Below are positions 1 through 7,358 of a stretch of DNA of 14,344 nt, in pieces. The stretch's first letter is position 1. The number at the start of each line of letters is the position of its first letter. The DNA lies in NCBI GenBank assembly GCA_003645845.1, contig QNCV01000035.1, forward strand, positions 1-14,344, written 5' to 3'. The translations under genes were made by a program, and so were the position numbers. The DNA comes from Fidelibacterota bacterium (GTDB taxonomy: Bacteria; Fidelibacterota; UBA2242). A model generated the notes under the pieces. It saw nothing but the letters and a program-made list of their open reading frames with translations, was not told where the DNA came from and did no database searches.

Positions 1-569
1 ATTTTCTTTACCGATTTCCAGAGTTTCATTCCTTCGGTATATATATCAAATGAAAAATTACTGAAGCACCAGCGATCAACCATAAGTCGCATCGAACCTA
101 TTACAAGGTGAAATAAATGATCAACCTCAATATCTTTTCGGATCAAATCCTGCTGTTGAGCATTTTTTATAATATCGAGAAGAATCTTCCTGTGCTGATG
201 CATGATCTGCAGGATTTTTTCAGATAATCTGGGATCATACTGAAAAGCTTCTTCGGAGAACATCACTTTTGTCAGCTCAGGGTAATCGGCGAAGAAACGA
301 TAACGGTTTTTGAAAAATAGTTCAATCCTGTCAATCGGATTGATAGATGAATCTTCGATCTTTTCACAGATTTCGAGAGAGAAATGATCGAAAAAATCCA
401 TGATGGTATATATGATGTCGAACTTACTGGGGAAGTGACGATAGATTGCCGGTTCTGAGATACCGATCTCTCTGGCAATATTTTTAATTGTCATGGTCTG
501 AATGCCATGATTGGCAATCAGTTTAATGGATGTATTCAAAATTTGTTCTTGTCGTTCACTGAAATTCAT
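1..569 (-). CDS. TetR/AcrR-family transcriptional regulator (3' end off window)
   Basis: A clean open frame runs from an ATG at 569 leftwards to the window edge, giving 189 residues without a stop. The C-terminal end is missing, but TetR proteins are usually about 190-210 aa, so little is lost. Residues about 27-47 form the TetR helix-turn-helix, recognisable by the pattern TIKNIAREIGISEPAIYRHF followed by PSK; this Y-x-H/Y-F-x-x-K ending of the recognition helix is typical of the family. The rest is helical and would be the ligand-binding and dimerisation domain, with no ligand predictable from sequence. No clear Shine-Dalgarno precedes the start. A palindrome at 581-600, between promoter and start, suggests autorepression. 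Target genes probably lie further left, outside the window. DNA-binding role is confident; ligand and regulon are unknown. Confidence 0.92.
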   Translation of the reverse strand, partial: MNFSERQEQILNTSIKLIANHGIQTMTIKNIAREIGISEPAIYRHFPSKFDIIYTIMDFFDHFSLEICEKIEDSSINPIDRIELFFKNRYRFFADYPELTKVMFSEEAFQYDPRLSEKILQIMHQHRKILLDIIKNAQQQDLIRKDIEVDHLFHLVIGSMRLMVDRWCFSNFSFDIYTEGMKLWKSVKK

Positions 570-580
570 TTGTAATTCAC

Positions 581-600
581 GTTAGTTAATAGTCACTAAC
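581..600. promoter_or_regulatory. Candidate TetR autoregulatory operator
   Basis: A 20-bp imperfect palindrome with arms GTTAGT and ACTAAC (read on the minus strand) and an 8-bp centre lies 12-31 bp upstream of the TetR start and immediately downstream of its -10 box. Several TetR/AcrR-family repressors use GTTAGT/ACTAAC-type operators, and the location at the transcription start fits negative autoregulation. The palindrome is seen directly; binding is inferred. Confidence 0.65.
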
Positions 601-603
601 CAT

Positions 604-632
604 AGTTTAAAACAATTCATTGTTAAAAACAA
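604..632 (-). promoter_or_regulatory. Promoter of the TetR gene
   Basis: On the minus strand there is a -35-like TTGTTT (627-632), a 17-bp spacer and a -10-like TAAACT (604-609). The predicted start point falls in the adjacent palindrome at 581-600, so a bound repressor would block initiation. Confidence 0.5.
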
Positions 633-675
633 GTAAATTTTAAAGTGATTTTTTTCAGATAGGAAGAAATGAACA

Positions 676-796
676 GGTGAGTGGCATTCCAATCAGGTCG
701 GCGCTCCGGAATCCCGGATTATTGCACTATGGCAGTCCTGACGCCTCGGGATGATGACCTTTGCCCGATACTTGGACTCCGGACTTACCACTCACC
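676..796. other. Inverted-repeat-bounded structured element of unknown class
   Basis: This lies in the 316-bp gap between asnB and the TetR gene. Perfect 9-bp arms GGTGAGTGG (676-684) and CCACTCACC (788-796) close a 121-bp segment that is more GC-rich than its AT-rich flanks. Inside, by hand folding, are CCAA 689-692 with TTGG 772-775; GGCG 700-703 with CGCC 742-745; a 5-bp hairpin 705-718 with a 4-nt loop; a 5-bp hairpin 721-736 with a 6-nt loop; and a 5-bp hairpin TCGGG/CCCGA 746-768. The 13-nt loop of the last contains GACCT (756-760), complementary to AGGTC (695-699), so a pseudoknot is possible. One T-G pair in 721-736 favours the plus strand slightly. I could not match it to a known riboswitch, 6S, SRP RNA, ribozyme or attC site. 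It could instead be a MITE-like element; no target duplication is evident. No U-tract follows on either strand. The rest of the gap is AT-rich without visible genes. Confidence 0.4.
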
Positions 797-885
797 CATT
801 TTAAATATCAATAAAAGATTCGTTTATCAAATCGACTCGAACAATTGGAATTTCCTAATTTCTTTTATCTATTACAATAAAAAAA

Positions 886-2577
886 TCAATAAGCGGCCCT
901 ATGCGCTGCCACCGCTCGACCCGAGGGATCCGCTTTGTCTTTCCAGGCTTTTTCCCATTCCAGGGCAATTGCCGTGCTGCAGGCGATACTGGGTTCGGCG
1001 TAAACCGCCTGAATGGATGCCGGTTCCGGAAAATGTTCTTCAAAGATCATGCGGTACAGATAGGCTTCTTTGCTTTCGGGAGTGTTCACCGGAAAGCGGT
1101 ATTTGCGGTTTTTGAACATTTCATCGCTGACTTTGGATTCGGCGTAGTCTTTCAAGCCGTCGATCCAGCCGTATCCGACGCCGTCGGAGAACTGTTCTTT
1201 CTGTCGCCATAAAATACTCTTCGGCAGATACGGTTTTTCGGGATTGTCAAAAGCAGAACGCATCAGGTATTTTTCCATGCGTCCATTCGCTTTATCAATC
1301 ATTTTGTATTTAGGATCAAGATTCATCGCGATGTCGAGGAAGGCTTTGTCAAGAAAGGGTACCCGGGCTTCGATACCCCAGGCCGCCATGGATTTATTGG
1401 CTCGCAGGCAGTCATAGTAGTGCAGTTTTTCCACTTTGCGCACCGTCTCTTTGTAAAACTCTTCCGAATTCGGCGCTTTATGAAAATAGAGATATCCACC
1501 GAAGACTTCGTCGGCGCCTTCGCCGGTAAAGACCATTTTTATTCCCATGGCTTTGATTTTCCGGGCCATCAGATACATCGGTGTCGATGCTCGGACGGTT
1601 GTGACGTCAAAGGTCTCGATATGATAAATGACGTCAGATAATGCGTCCAATCCTTCCTGCAAGGTATAGGTATATTCGTGATGAACGGTTCCCAGGAATT
1701 CCGCAACTTTTCGGGCATTCTCAAAATCCGGAGCGCCTTCCAGTCCGATGCAGAAGGAATGAATACGGGGCCACCATGCCCGGCTTTTTTCATGGTCTTC
1801 AATCCGCATTTCTGAATGACGGCTGACGATTGAGGATACGAGTGAGGAATCCAATCCGCCCGATAAAAGAACGCCAAACGGGACATCACACATCATTCGT
1901 TTGACTACGGCATCCTCAAAGGACTTTTTTAGTTTATTCACATCCAGGCTGTCTGTCGGAACCGTATCGGTATGACGCCATTTAGGATCGTAATATCGCT
2001 TTAATTCGCCATTAGCAAATACGTACCCGGGAGGAAAGGGCTCAAATTGCTGGCAAATATCTTTTAATGCTTTCATCTCTGATGCAAACCAGGTGCTGCC
2101 GTCCGGTCCCCAGCCCCAGAAGAGAGGAACGACACCAATTGGGTCGCGGGCGGCGATAAACTCACCGGTTTTCTCATCGGATAAAACGAATGCGAAGACA
2201 CCATCCAGATCAGGGACACAATCGGGGCCCTTTTCTTCGTAAAGATGAACAATGATTTCGCAATCGGATTTAGTTGCAAATTTGTGGGGCTTTTTCAACT
2301 CAGTTTGAAGAATTTCATGGTTGTAAATTTCGCCGTTTACCGCCAGAGCCAGATTGCCTTCTTCGTTAGAAAGAGGTTGAGCGCCTCCTTCCGGGTCGAC
2401 AATTGCCAGACGCTCGTGTGCCAGTACATTTGTCTTGCCTTCTTCGGGAAAGTGTTGAACGTGAATACCGCTCCAGTCCGGTCCCCGATGCCTCAGCAAT
2501 TTGGCGTGGGAAATAATTCTCGGACGAAGTAAATCAAGATTTTCAGTGCTGTTGATGACAGCGACGATTCCACACAT
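886..2577 (-). CDS. asnB: Asparagine synthase (glutamine-hydrolysing), class II AsnB
   Basis: 563 aa, close to the usual size of bacterial AsnB (about 554 aa). It makes asparagine from aspartate, glutamine and ATP in the cytoplasm (EC 6.3.5.4). The start MCGIVAV leaves Cys2 as the N-terminal nucleophile of the Ntn glutaminase domain. Other glutaminase residues are visible: the RLAIVDP arginine (R56), NGEIYNH (N81, G82, E83) and D105. The synthetase domain carries the ATP-pyrophosphatase P-loop SGGLDSS at 239-245 and GEGADEVFGG at 352-361, so both active sites look intact and the protein is full length. A GGAG ribosome site lies 5 nt ahead of the ATG. The next gene upstream on the same strand ends 147 bp away with an AT-rich hairpin and a possible promoter between, so asnB is probably transcribed separately. 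No terminator is obvious after its stop. Confidence 0.97.
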   Translation of the reverse strand: MCGIVAVINSTENLDLLRPRIISHAKLLRHRGPDWSGIHVQHFPEEGKTNVLAHERLAIVDPEGGAQPLSNEEGNLALAVNGEIYNHEILQTELKKPHKFATKSDCEIIVHLYEEKGPDCVPDLDGVFAFVLSDEKTGEFIAARDPIGVVPLFWGWGPDGSTWFASEMKALKDICQQFEPFPPGYVFANGELKRYYDPKWRHTDTVPTDSLDVNKLKKSFEDAVVKRMMCDVPFGVLLSGGLDSSLVSSIVSRHSEMRIEDHEKSRAWWPRIHSFCIGLEGAPDFENARKVAEFLGTVHHEYTYTLQEGLDALSDVIYHIETFDVTTVRASTPMYLMARKIKAMGIKMVFTGEGADEVFGGYLYFHKAPNSEEFYKETVRKVEKLHYYDCLRANKSMAAWGIEARVPFLDKAFLDIAMNLDPKYKMIDKANGRMEKYLMRSAFDNPEKPYLPKSILWRQKEQFSDGVGYGWIDGLKDYAESKVSDEMFKNRKYRFPVNTPESKEAYLYRMIFEEHFPEPASIQAVYAEPSIACSTAIALEWEKAWKDKADPSGRAVAAHRAAY

Positions 2578-2680
2578 TTTCTACTCCATCATTAATAATG
2601 AACATCAAGATACCAACCGACTGTAAATCAGTTTGATGAAAAGAATATTTACCCACACGTAATTAAAGAAGCAATTGCCT

Positions 2681-2708
2681 ATATTAATAAAAAAAGGGAT
2701 AAAAACAA
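2681..2708 (-). promoter_or_regulatory. Possible asnB promoter
   Basis: On the minus strand TTGTTT (2703-2708), a 16-bp spacer and TAATAT (2681-2686) form a plausible sigma70-type promoter about 105 bp upstream of the asnB start. The surroundings are very AT-rich, so chance matches are likely. Confidence 0.3.
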
Positions 2709-2724
2709 GTGTTCAATTGTTTTT
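2701..2724 (-). terminator. AT-rich terminator-like hairpin after the small lipoprotein gene
   Basis: AAAAACAA (2701-2708) and TTGTTTTT (2717-2724) can pair as 8 bp around an 8-nt loop, starting just after the minus-strand stop codon at 2725-2727. On the minus strand T-rich sequence follows. The stem has only one G-C pair, so termination would be weak. Confidence 0.35.
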
Positions 2725-3348
2725 TTAACGGGAATATCCGGATAGAATCGCGGCGACGTTCAGTGATTTATCATTGACTTCGGTGAGTGCGTGGTCTTGC
2801 AATCTGAAATGTCGTTGAATCTCCCGGGATGGCGGGGTTGACATTGCTTCTTCGGAACCGTGTTTGAGATAAACGATATTGATCTGCTGATTTTCGATAT
2901 TTAATGATACCATCGATATTCTGTCGCCAAGCAAAACGGCGTCCAGCGCGCAGAGATTATCAGAGTCTTTGACGACCGGGACTAAATAATGGAATGTTCC
3001 GGAACCGCCGGCGTTGTGAATTAATACTACTACGGCGTCGGATTGCTTATCGCCATTTATGTCGCCTAATGCCAACCATTCACTTAATTTTACATTGATC
3101 GTTGAAGCCGCTCCCGGTAATATTTCTCCTGAATAAACTCCCTTTTCGAGCGGGATAATCCGGTTATCCAATTTATATTCCATGTTTGATAATTGCCTGA
3201 GAAATACCCGGTTTGAAAACCGTCGGCCTGAGTGATGGCAGGATTCTGTAACCAACAGGATAATTAAAACCGGCAGAGTGATGAAGTAGGTTAATTTCAC
3301 ATATATAATATATGGACGAATAGGCCGGCTGCTTTTGTTTTCTGTCAC
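2725..3348 (-). CDS. Small exported/lipoprotein-like protein with calcium-loop-like motif
   Basis: 207 aa from a GTG at 3348. A hydrophobic segment at residues about 18-36 ends at Cys37 in LLVTESC, which resembles a lipobox imperfectly. Starting at the in-frame GTG at 3300 (residue 17) would give a shorter 191-aa protein beginning with a compact signal peptide (MKLTYFI then hydrophobic), which looks more natural; neither start has a clear ribosome site. Residues 95-107 read GDINGDKQSDAVV, a D-x-N-x-D-x-x-x-D loop as in FG-GAP/VCBS-type repeats and EF-hand-like calcium sites, followed by an AGGSGTFHYL stretch seen in small secreted bacterial proteins of unknown function. The gene begins 10 bp after rsgA, so it is probably the last gene of that leftward unit. 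I do not recognise a specific function. Confidence 0.75.
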   Translation of the reverse strand: MTENKSSRPIRPYIIYVKLTYFITLPVLIILLVTESCHHSGRRFSNRVFLRQLSNMEYKLDNRIIPLEKGVYSGEILPGAASTINVKLSEWLALGDINGDKQSDAVVVLIHNAGGSGTFHYLVPVVKDSDNLCALDAVLLGDRISMVSLNIENQQINIVYLKHGSEEAMSTPPSREIQRHFRLQDHALTEVNDKSLNVAAILSGYSR

Positions 3349-3358
3349 AAAACGGGAA

Positions 3359-4426
3359 TCAGGCTTTATATGGTTTGTTTTTCATCACATTTTTCACGAC
3401 TTTGGCAAAGTTTTTATCCCGTTTTCGTTTTTCAAGATATGACATCTCATAGTATGCAGCCTCTTTTTTCATCTTCAGATAGTTTTGATAACGCTCGCAG
3501 GAAATTGTATTCTCTTTGAGAGCTTGAAGGACGGCGCAACCCTTTTCATGGACATGAGTGCAGTCGGAAAATTTGCATTGCCTTGCCAGGGCATCGATTT
3601 CGTTGAAGGTTTCACTGATTCCCGTATCTATATCGAAATTGCCGAGTTCCCGCATACCGGGTGTATCGATGATCATGGCGCCGTTTGCCAAAAAAAACAT
3701 CTGCCGGGTGGAGGTCGTATGGCGACCGCGGCCGTCGGCTTCACGAACCTCCCGGGTTTTCAGGATTTCCTCTCCGCAGAGTCTATTCATCAGGCTGCTT
3801 TTTCCAACACCGGAGGAACCCAGTAAGCAATAGGTGGTTTTCGGGCTTAATATCCGATTGATTTCCTCAATTCCGATTTTACTGATGTTACTGAATGAGA
3901 GAATTGAACTGACACCGGTTCGCTGCTGTATTTCCGATATGATCATTTCCTGTTTCTCATCTGTGATCAGATCCCGCTTACTGAGAAGAATAATCGGCTC
4001 GATTCCGGCTTCATTCACCATGACGAGATAGCGTTCGAGACGGGCGAGGTTGTAATTGCTGTCCATTGATTGCATGATCAGGGCGGTGTCTATATTTGCG
4101 GCAATGAGTTGAAAATCGACGGTTTTACCGGGAGTTTTTCGTTTTAACAGGGTTTTACGCGGGAAAATCCGGTGGATAATGGCCATTGTATCATTATCGA
4201 AATATTCCACATACACCCAGTCGCCAACCGCCGGATAATCAAGCGCCGAGTCGGCATTGAACATCAATTTACCGGTAATTTCAGCCGGCGCTTTGCCGAT
4301 TTCACCAATAATTGTGTACTGGTCGCGGAATACGGAAACAATGCGCGCTATCCGGTAACTCTTTAACGTTTCCGGGTCGCATCTGGTACGGAACCAGTCA
4401 TTGAATCCTAATTCTTCGATTGTCAT
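3359..4426 (-). CDS. rsgA: Ribosome small subunit-dependent GTPase RsgA (YjeQ/EngC)
   Basis: 355 aa, the normal size. RsgA is a cytoplasmic, circularly permuted GTPase that checks late maturation of the 30S subunit. The N-terminal OB-fold covers about residues 25-95. The permuted G motifs follow in the order G4 (SKRD 149-152; the usual Asn is Ser here), G1 P-loop GSSGVGKS (203-210), G2 region GRGRHTT (232-238) and G3 DTPG (254-257). The C-terminal zinc knuckle has C284, C289, H291 and C297 in the expected C-x4-C-x-H-x5-C spacing. All functional elements look intact. The ATG lies 6 bp after the stop of the radical SAM gene and lacks its own strong ribosome site, so translational coupling is likely. 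It forms a leftward unit with that gene and the small lipoprotein gene downstream. Confidence 0.97.
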   Translation of the reverse strand: MTIEELGFNDWFRTRCDPETLKSYRIARIVSVFRDQYTIIGEIGKAPAEITGKLMFNADSALDYPAVGDWVYVEYFDNDTMAIIHRIFPRKTLLKRKTPGKTVDFQLIAANIDTALIMQSMDSNYNLARLERYLVMVNEAGIEPIILLSKRDLITDEKQEMIISEIQQRTGVSSILSFSNISKIGIEEINRILSPKTTYCLLGSSGVGKSSLMNRLCGEEILKTREVREADGRGRHTTSTRQMFFLANGAMIIDTPGMRELGNFDIDTGISETFNEIDALARQCKFSDCTHVHEKGCAVLQALKENTISCERYQNYLKMKKEAAYYEMSYLEKRKRDKNFAKVVKNVMKNKPYKA

Positions 4427-4432
4427 TGTTAA

Positions 4433-5416
4433 CTACACTTTCAACATTGTATACAGATCGAGTAATACATCAACGGGGCTCATGTGGACTTTCTGATAAT
4501 AACAACCGTAATAACATCCGCTACAGGTTTTTACAATGGCCGCTTTCTGTTGTCGCCAGCGATGATCCCAAAGGTTATCGATATCCAGCACATTCACACT
4601 GCTTGCAAATTCCTGACAGGGCATGAGCCGGCCGTCATTATTGATAACCAGGAAGGCATCTTTTTGAGTGGGGCATTTCCAGCTCATCTCTGAATACATT
4701 TGCAAATCGGATTTCAGGAATTTCCAACTGGGAGCGACGAGTCCGGTTTTCAGTTTATGACTTCGTAGCCGTGAGCGAAGTCTCTCAAGTTTTTGACGAT
4801 CCTTTACTTTCAGATCAGCATCGGACGCTGAAAACAGTCCGCCTACATTTTGATAAAAACCGACGTCGAAAATGATGCCCCGACGGGTAACTTCGTTCAT
4901 AATGTCGGGAATTTCGTCAATGTTATCCCGGTGAATTACAGTAATAGTGCTGCATATAATGCCACGGGACCTGGCATATTCAAGCAGATTCAGAATAGAG
5001 CCATCGGATTTAACGCCGCTATTGGATAATGAATCCAGTGAGGCGGTTAGAAAGAGTAAACCGGCATCTGCCAGCCGGTCGATCTTTTCCCGTGTCATGA
5101 TTGTGAAATTGGATATCAGCCATGGAATTGCTTTGCGTGTGAGGGAAATATGAGCTACGATTTCGTAAATATCTTTTCGAATCATCGGCTCACCGCCGGT
5201 AATGGAAAAAAGACGAACACCCCAGCTGTAAAGTTTGTTGATCACTTCGATCCATTCAGCCGTATTCAAATCCTTCCAGGGATGTCTGATAGCCCGGCAG
5301 TAAGGGCAATTCAGATTACACTTGCGTGTTATGAAAAGAGATCCTGAAAGCGGGCCCTTTGAGGCGGAAATAATCCGACTGCTGATTTTCAATTTATTAC
5401 GAAGAAGCGTTTTCAT
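4433..5416 (-). CDS. Radical SAM protein with SPASM-like C-terminal cysteines
   Basis: 327 aa. The radical SAM core is clear: C33-x3-C37-x2-C40 in the context RKCNLNCPYC binds the 4Fe-4S cluster, and GGEP (74-77) contacts S-adenosylmethionine. After the TIM-barrel core, C248, C267, C298, C301 and C305 resemble a shortened SPASM/Twitch domain that would hold one auxiliary Fe-S cluster. Relatives with this layout (PqqE, MoaA/NirJ-like, peptide-modifying and anaerobic sulfatase-maturing enzymes) modify peptides, proteins or cofactors; the substrate here cannot be read from the sequence. I saw no small precursor-peptide gene in the 118 bp upstream. It is first in a tight leftward unit with rsgA (6-bp gap). 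Upstream lies a terminator and then a gene with an FGE-type domain. The substrate is unknown. Confidence 0.9.
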   Translation of the reverse strand: MKTLLRNKLKISSRIISASKGPLSGSLFITRKCNLNCPYCRAIRHPWKDLNTAEWIEVINKLYSWGVRLFSITGGEPMIRKDIYEIVAHISLTRKAIPWLISNFTIMTREKIDRLADAGLLFLTASLDSLSNSGVKSDGSILNLLEYARSRGIICSTITVIHRDNIDEIPDIMNEVTRRGIIFDVGFYQNVGGLFSASDADLKVKDRQKLERLRSRLRSHKLKTGLVAPSWKFLKSDLQMYSEMSWKCPTQKDAFLVINNDGRLMPCQEFASSVNVLDIDNLWDHRWRQQKAAIVKTCSGCYYGCYYQKVHMSPVDVLLDLYTMLKV

Positions 5417-5482
5417 ATTCAGGTATCCATGAATGCAAAATAATTGTCGGTAGTGTAGTGGATTTTAAATTAATTAAAAAGT

Positions 5483-5520
5483 AAAAAAGGGTTCCGGGAG
5501 CAGACCGAAGACCCTTTTTT
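5483..5520 (-). terminator. Intrinsic terminator after the FGE-domain gene
   Basis: AAAAAAGGGT (5483-5492) and ACCCTTTTTT (5511-5520) form a 10-bp stem with a partly pairing interior, 15 bp past the stop codon of the leftward gene ending at 5535. The minus strand leaves the GGG/CCC stem into a run of six T. The A-run on the other arm makes it potentially bidirectional. It separates the FGE-domain gene from the radical SAM gene. Confidence 0.85.
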
Positions 5521-5534
5521 CGATTTCATTCCCT

Positions 5535-7319
5535 TTATTTTTTCAGCACACAGCGAAAACCGACAGCCGAGCCGAATTTGCCTGAAGTGCTCTGGGGGTC
5601 GACCCAGTGGCGATACCAGGTTGAAAGACTCTCCAAATTTGCTTTGACGCCTTTGGATTCGTGGTAGCTGCCGCCTTTGATGACCCGGTAACTGCGGAAG
5701 TTCCCGCCATACCAGGAATTTGTCCATTCCCAGACATTGCCGGCCATATCGTAGGCGCCGTAGGGACTAGGGCTGTCGATGGTGCCCTCTTCACCATTGA
5801 ACTTACCAACCGGTGTAGTTGATGCAGAGAATCCGCGTTTCATACAGCCGGCGATATTTGCGTTTTGACAATCGATGTTATTGCCCCAGGGGAAATCAAA
5901 TCCTGTTTGTCCGCGGGCGGCTTTTTCCCATTCTTCTTCGGTGGGGAGCTCAAGTTTGTACCATTTTGCAAAGGCATGGGCGCCGAACCATGATACGTCA
6001 CCGATTGGATGATCGAGATACTCATCATCTTCAAGGATGAAATAGCCTTTATCTTCGTCGAATAAAATATCACCGATCTCTTTTTTCTTCTCTTTTACAT
6101 CGATGAATTTGTATTCGCCGGCGGGTTTGAATTCATCGCCATCGTAGTGGCCGTATCCGTTTTTATCAATCGCATTCCGGCAGTAGGCCTGGTTCATGAA
6201 ATTCAGGTACTGACGGCAGGTTACCGGATATTTCATGATTTCGTAGTCATAATTGATTTTCTGAATGATGGCGTCTCGTCCGGCTGTATATTCGCCGGCC
6301 GGGACCTTTACAAACTGAGTCACTTCGGGATCGTTGGTATGAAATTCCTGTGATTTGCTCCATTCTCCGAAGATACCGCCCTTGTTTTTCGGGCGGACGG
6401 ACCACCGGTGCCAGCCTTCGGCAAGACCGGATACCACGGCAAATGTGTCCTTGACCATTTTTGTATATTCCACAAAATCAGGATTGATGGAAGTGACGAC
6501 TTTCACCTCATATTCACTGGCAAAGTCGGACTTATGCCAGACGAGACGCGGTGTCTCGCTGCTTTTATAGTAATATTTGTCTTTCGGACCAAACAGGACG
6601 GGAGGGAGAGGCGGTTCGATGGAAAATTCCCGGATCACGCTCCAGGCGCTCCACTTTTCGGCGGGATTTTGGGCGGTTACGGCCCAATAATAATGACCAA
6701 TCGGCAGAGGTTCAGTTATCAGGAATGTGTCCGTTACGGTATAGCTGACTGCGATGTTACTGAACATCCGGTCTTTCGCGATGGCGATTGTATAGTTTTT
6801 CGCACCGTACAATTTTTTCCACTTCAGCAGAATCTGGCTGCGGCTTTTAATAACCATTTTATTATTTGGATATTTAAGATAGGGGGCAGTGTAAGCGCTT
6901 TTCAGAACAGTGATGGGAATATCCTCTGATTTTGTTGAATTTTCAGAATTATCGGTGGCCACGGCTGATACCCGGTGAATTTTACCATCGGCCCAGAACC
7001 CCATGTTTAAGATTGCTTCGTAAGGAGGTTTATAGATTTCTTCAACCGGTTCGTTATCGATCAGGAAACTGACTTTCATGATTCCTTTATTGTCTTTTAC
7101 GGCTGTAACGATTCGCAAGGGACCGGTTACGATCTGATTGGCTTCAGGTTCGATTATTTTGATTTTAGGTGGTTTTGTATCGGGTTTTGAAGCAGCCGGA
7201 ACAGTGGAATTTACAATACCGATTATAATGATAGTTGATAACGTTAATTTAGCCGGATTTCTGAAAAAACGGTTGCGTTTTTTTGATTTCGAATGGAAAA
7301 TCTTTTTATGGATATACAT
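5535..7319 (-). CDS. Exported Ig/FN3-repeat protein with C-terminal FGE-sulfatase (SUMF1-type) domain
   Basis: 594 aa. The N-terminus is strongly basic (residues 1-24) followed by a hydrophobic stretch at about 25-41, so it is a signal peptide or uncleaved anchor. Residues about 51-138 look like a bacterial Ig-type domain (PPKIKIIEPEANQ, then VSAVATDNSENS). Residues about 146-235 and 240-328 are two related fibronectin III-like domains, each with an LxWKK/LVWHK strand and a YYWAV/HRWSV strand. Residues about 335-594 are an FGE-sulfatase domain: FVKVPAGEYTAG, PVTCRQYLNFMN, HPIGDVSWFGAHAFAKWY, LPTEEEWEKAARG, DMAGNVWEWT, KGGSY and GFRC. True formylglycine-generating enzymes have two active-site cysteines just after GGSY; here that stretch (552-590) has none before C590, so sulfatase activation is unlikely and a binding or structural role is more probable. 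A GGGGG ribosome site 7 nt upstream supports the ATG at 7319. It appears monocistronic, with its own promoter and terminator. Confidence 0.9.
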   Translation of the reverse strand: MYIHKKIFHSKSKKRNRFFRNPAKLTLSTIIIIGIVNSTVPAASKPDTKPPKIKIIEPEANQIVTGPLRIVTAVKDNKGIMKVSFLIDNEPVEEIYKPPYEAILNMGFWADGKIHRVSAVATDNSENSTKSEDIPITVLKSAYTAPYLKYPNNKMVIKSRSQILLKWKKLYGAKNYTIAIAKDRMFSNIAVSYTVTDTFLITEPLPIGHYYWAVTAQNPAEKWSAWSVIREFSIEPPLPPVLFGPKDKYYYKSSETPRLVWHKSDFASEYEVKVVTSINPDFVEYTKMVKDTFAVVSGLAEGWHRWSVRPKNKGGIFGEWSKSQEFHTNDPEVTQFVKVPAGEYTAGRDAIIQKINYDYEIMKYPVTCRQYLNFMNQAYCRNAIDKNGYGHYDGDEFKPAGEYKFIDVKEKKKEIGDILFDEDKGYFILEDDEYLDHPIGDVSWFGAHAFAKWYKLELPTEEEWEKAARGQTGFDFPWGNNIDCQNANIAGCMKRGFSASTTPVGKFNGEEGTIDSPSPYGAYDMAGNVWEWTNSWYGGNFRSYRVIKGGSYHESKGVKANLESLSTWYRHWVDPQSTSGKFGSAVGFRCVLKK

Positions 7320-7358
7320 ATCTATTTCCCCCTTTGAACCAGATGTTATTTTATTTTG

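Noticed and set aside
272..478. 68-codon leftward open frame
   Set aside because: It lies out of frame inside the convincing TetR coding sequence that runs from 569 to the window edge.
676..796. Reading the inverted-repeat element as a TPP, cobalamin or c-di-GMP riboswitch because of short look-alike strings (ACCTGAT, CCGGAGC, GGGCAAAG)
   Set aside because: The strings are isolated and in the wrong order, the defining conserved cores are missing, and no matching metabolic gene lies downstream on either strand.
681..1115. 144-codon rightward open frame from a GTG, overlapping the end of asnB
   Set aside because: Most of it is antisense to the intact asnB, it has no ribosome site, and its first half lies in the inverted-repeat element; the translation shows no domain.
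4433..7319. A formylglycine sulfatase-maturation pair (radical SAM plus FGE)
   Set aside because: The FGE domain lacks the catalytic cysteines, a strong terminator separates the genes, and no sulfatase is present in the window.
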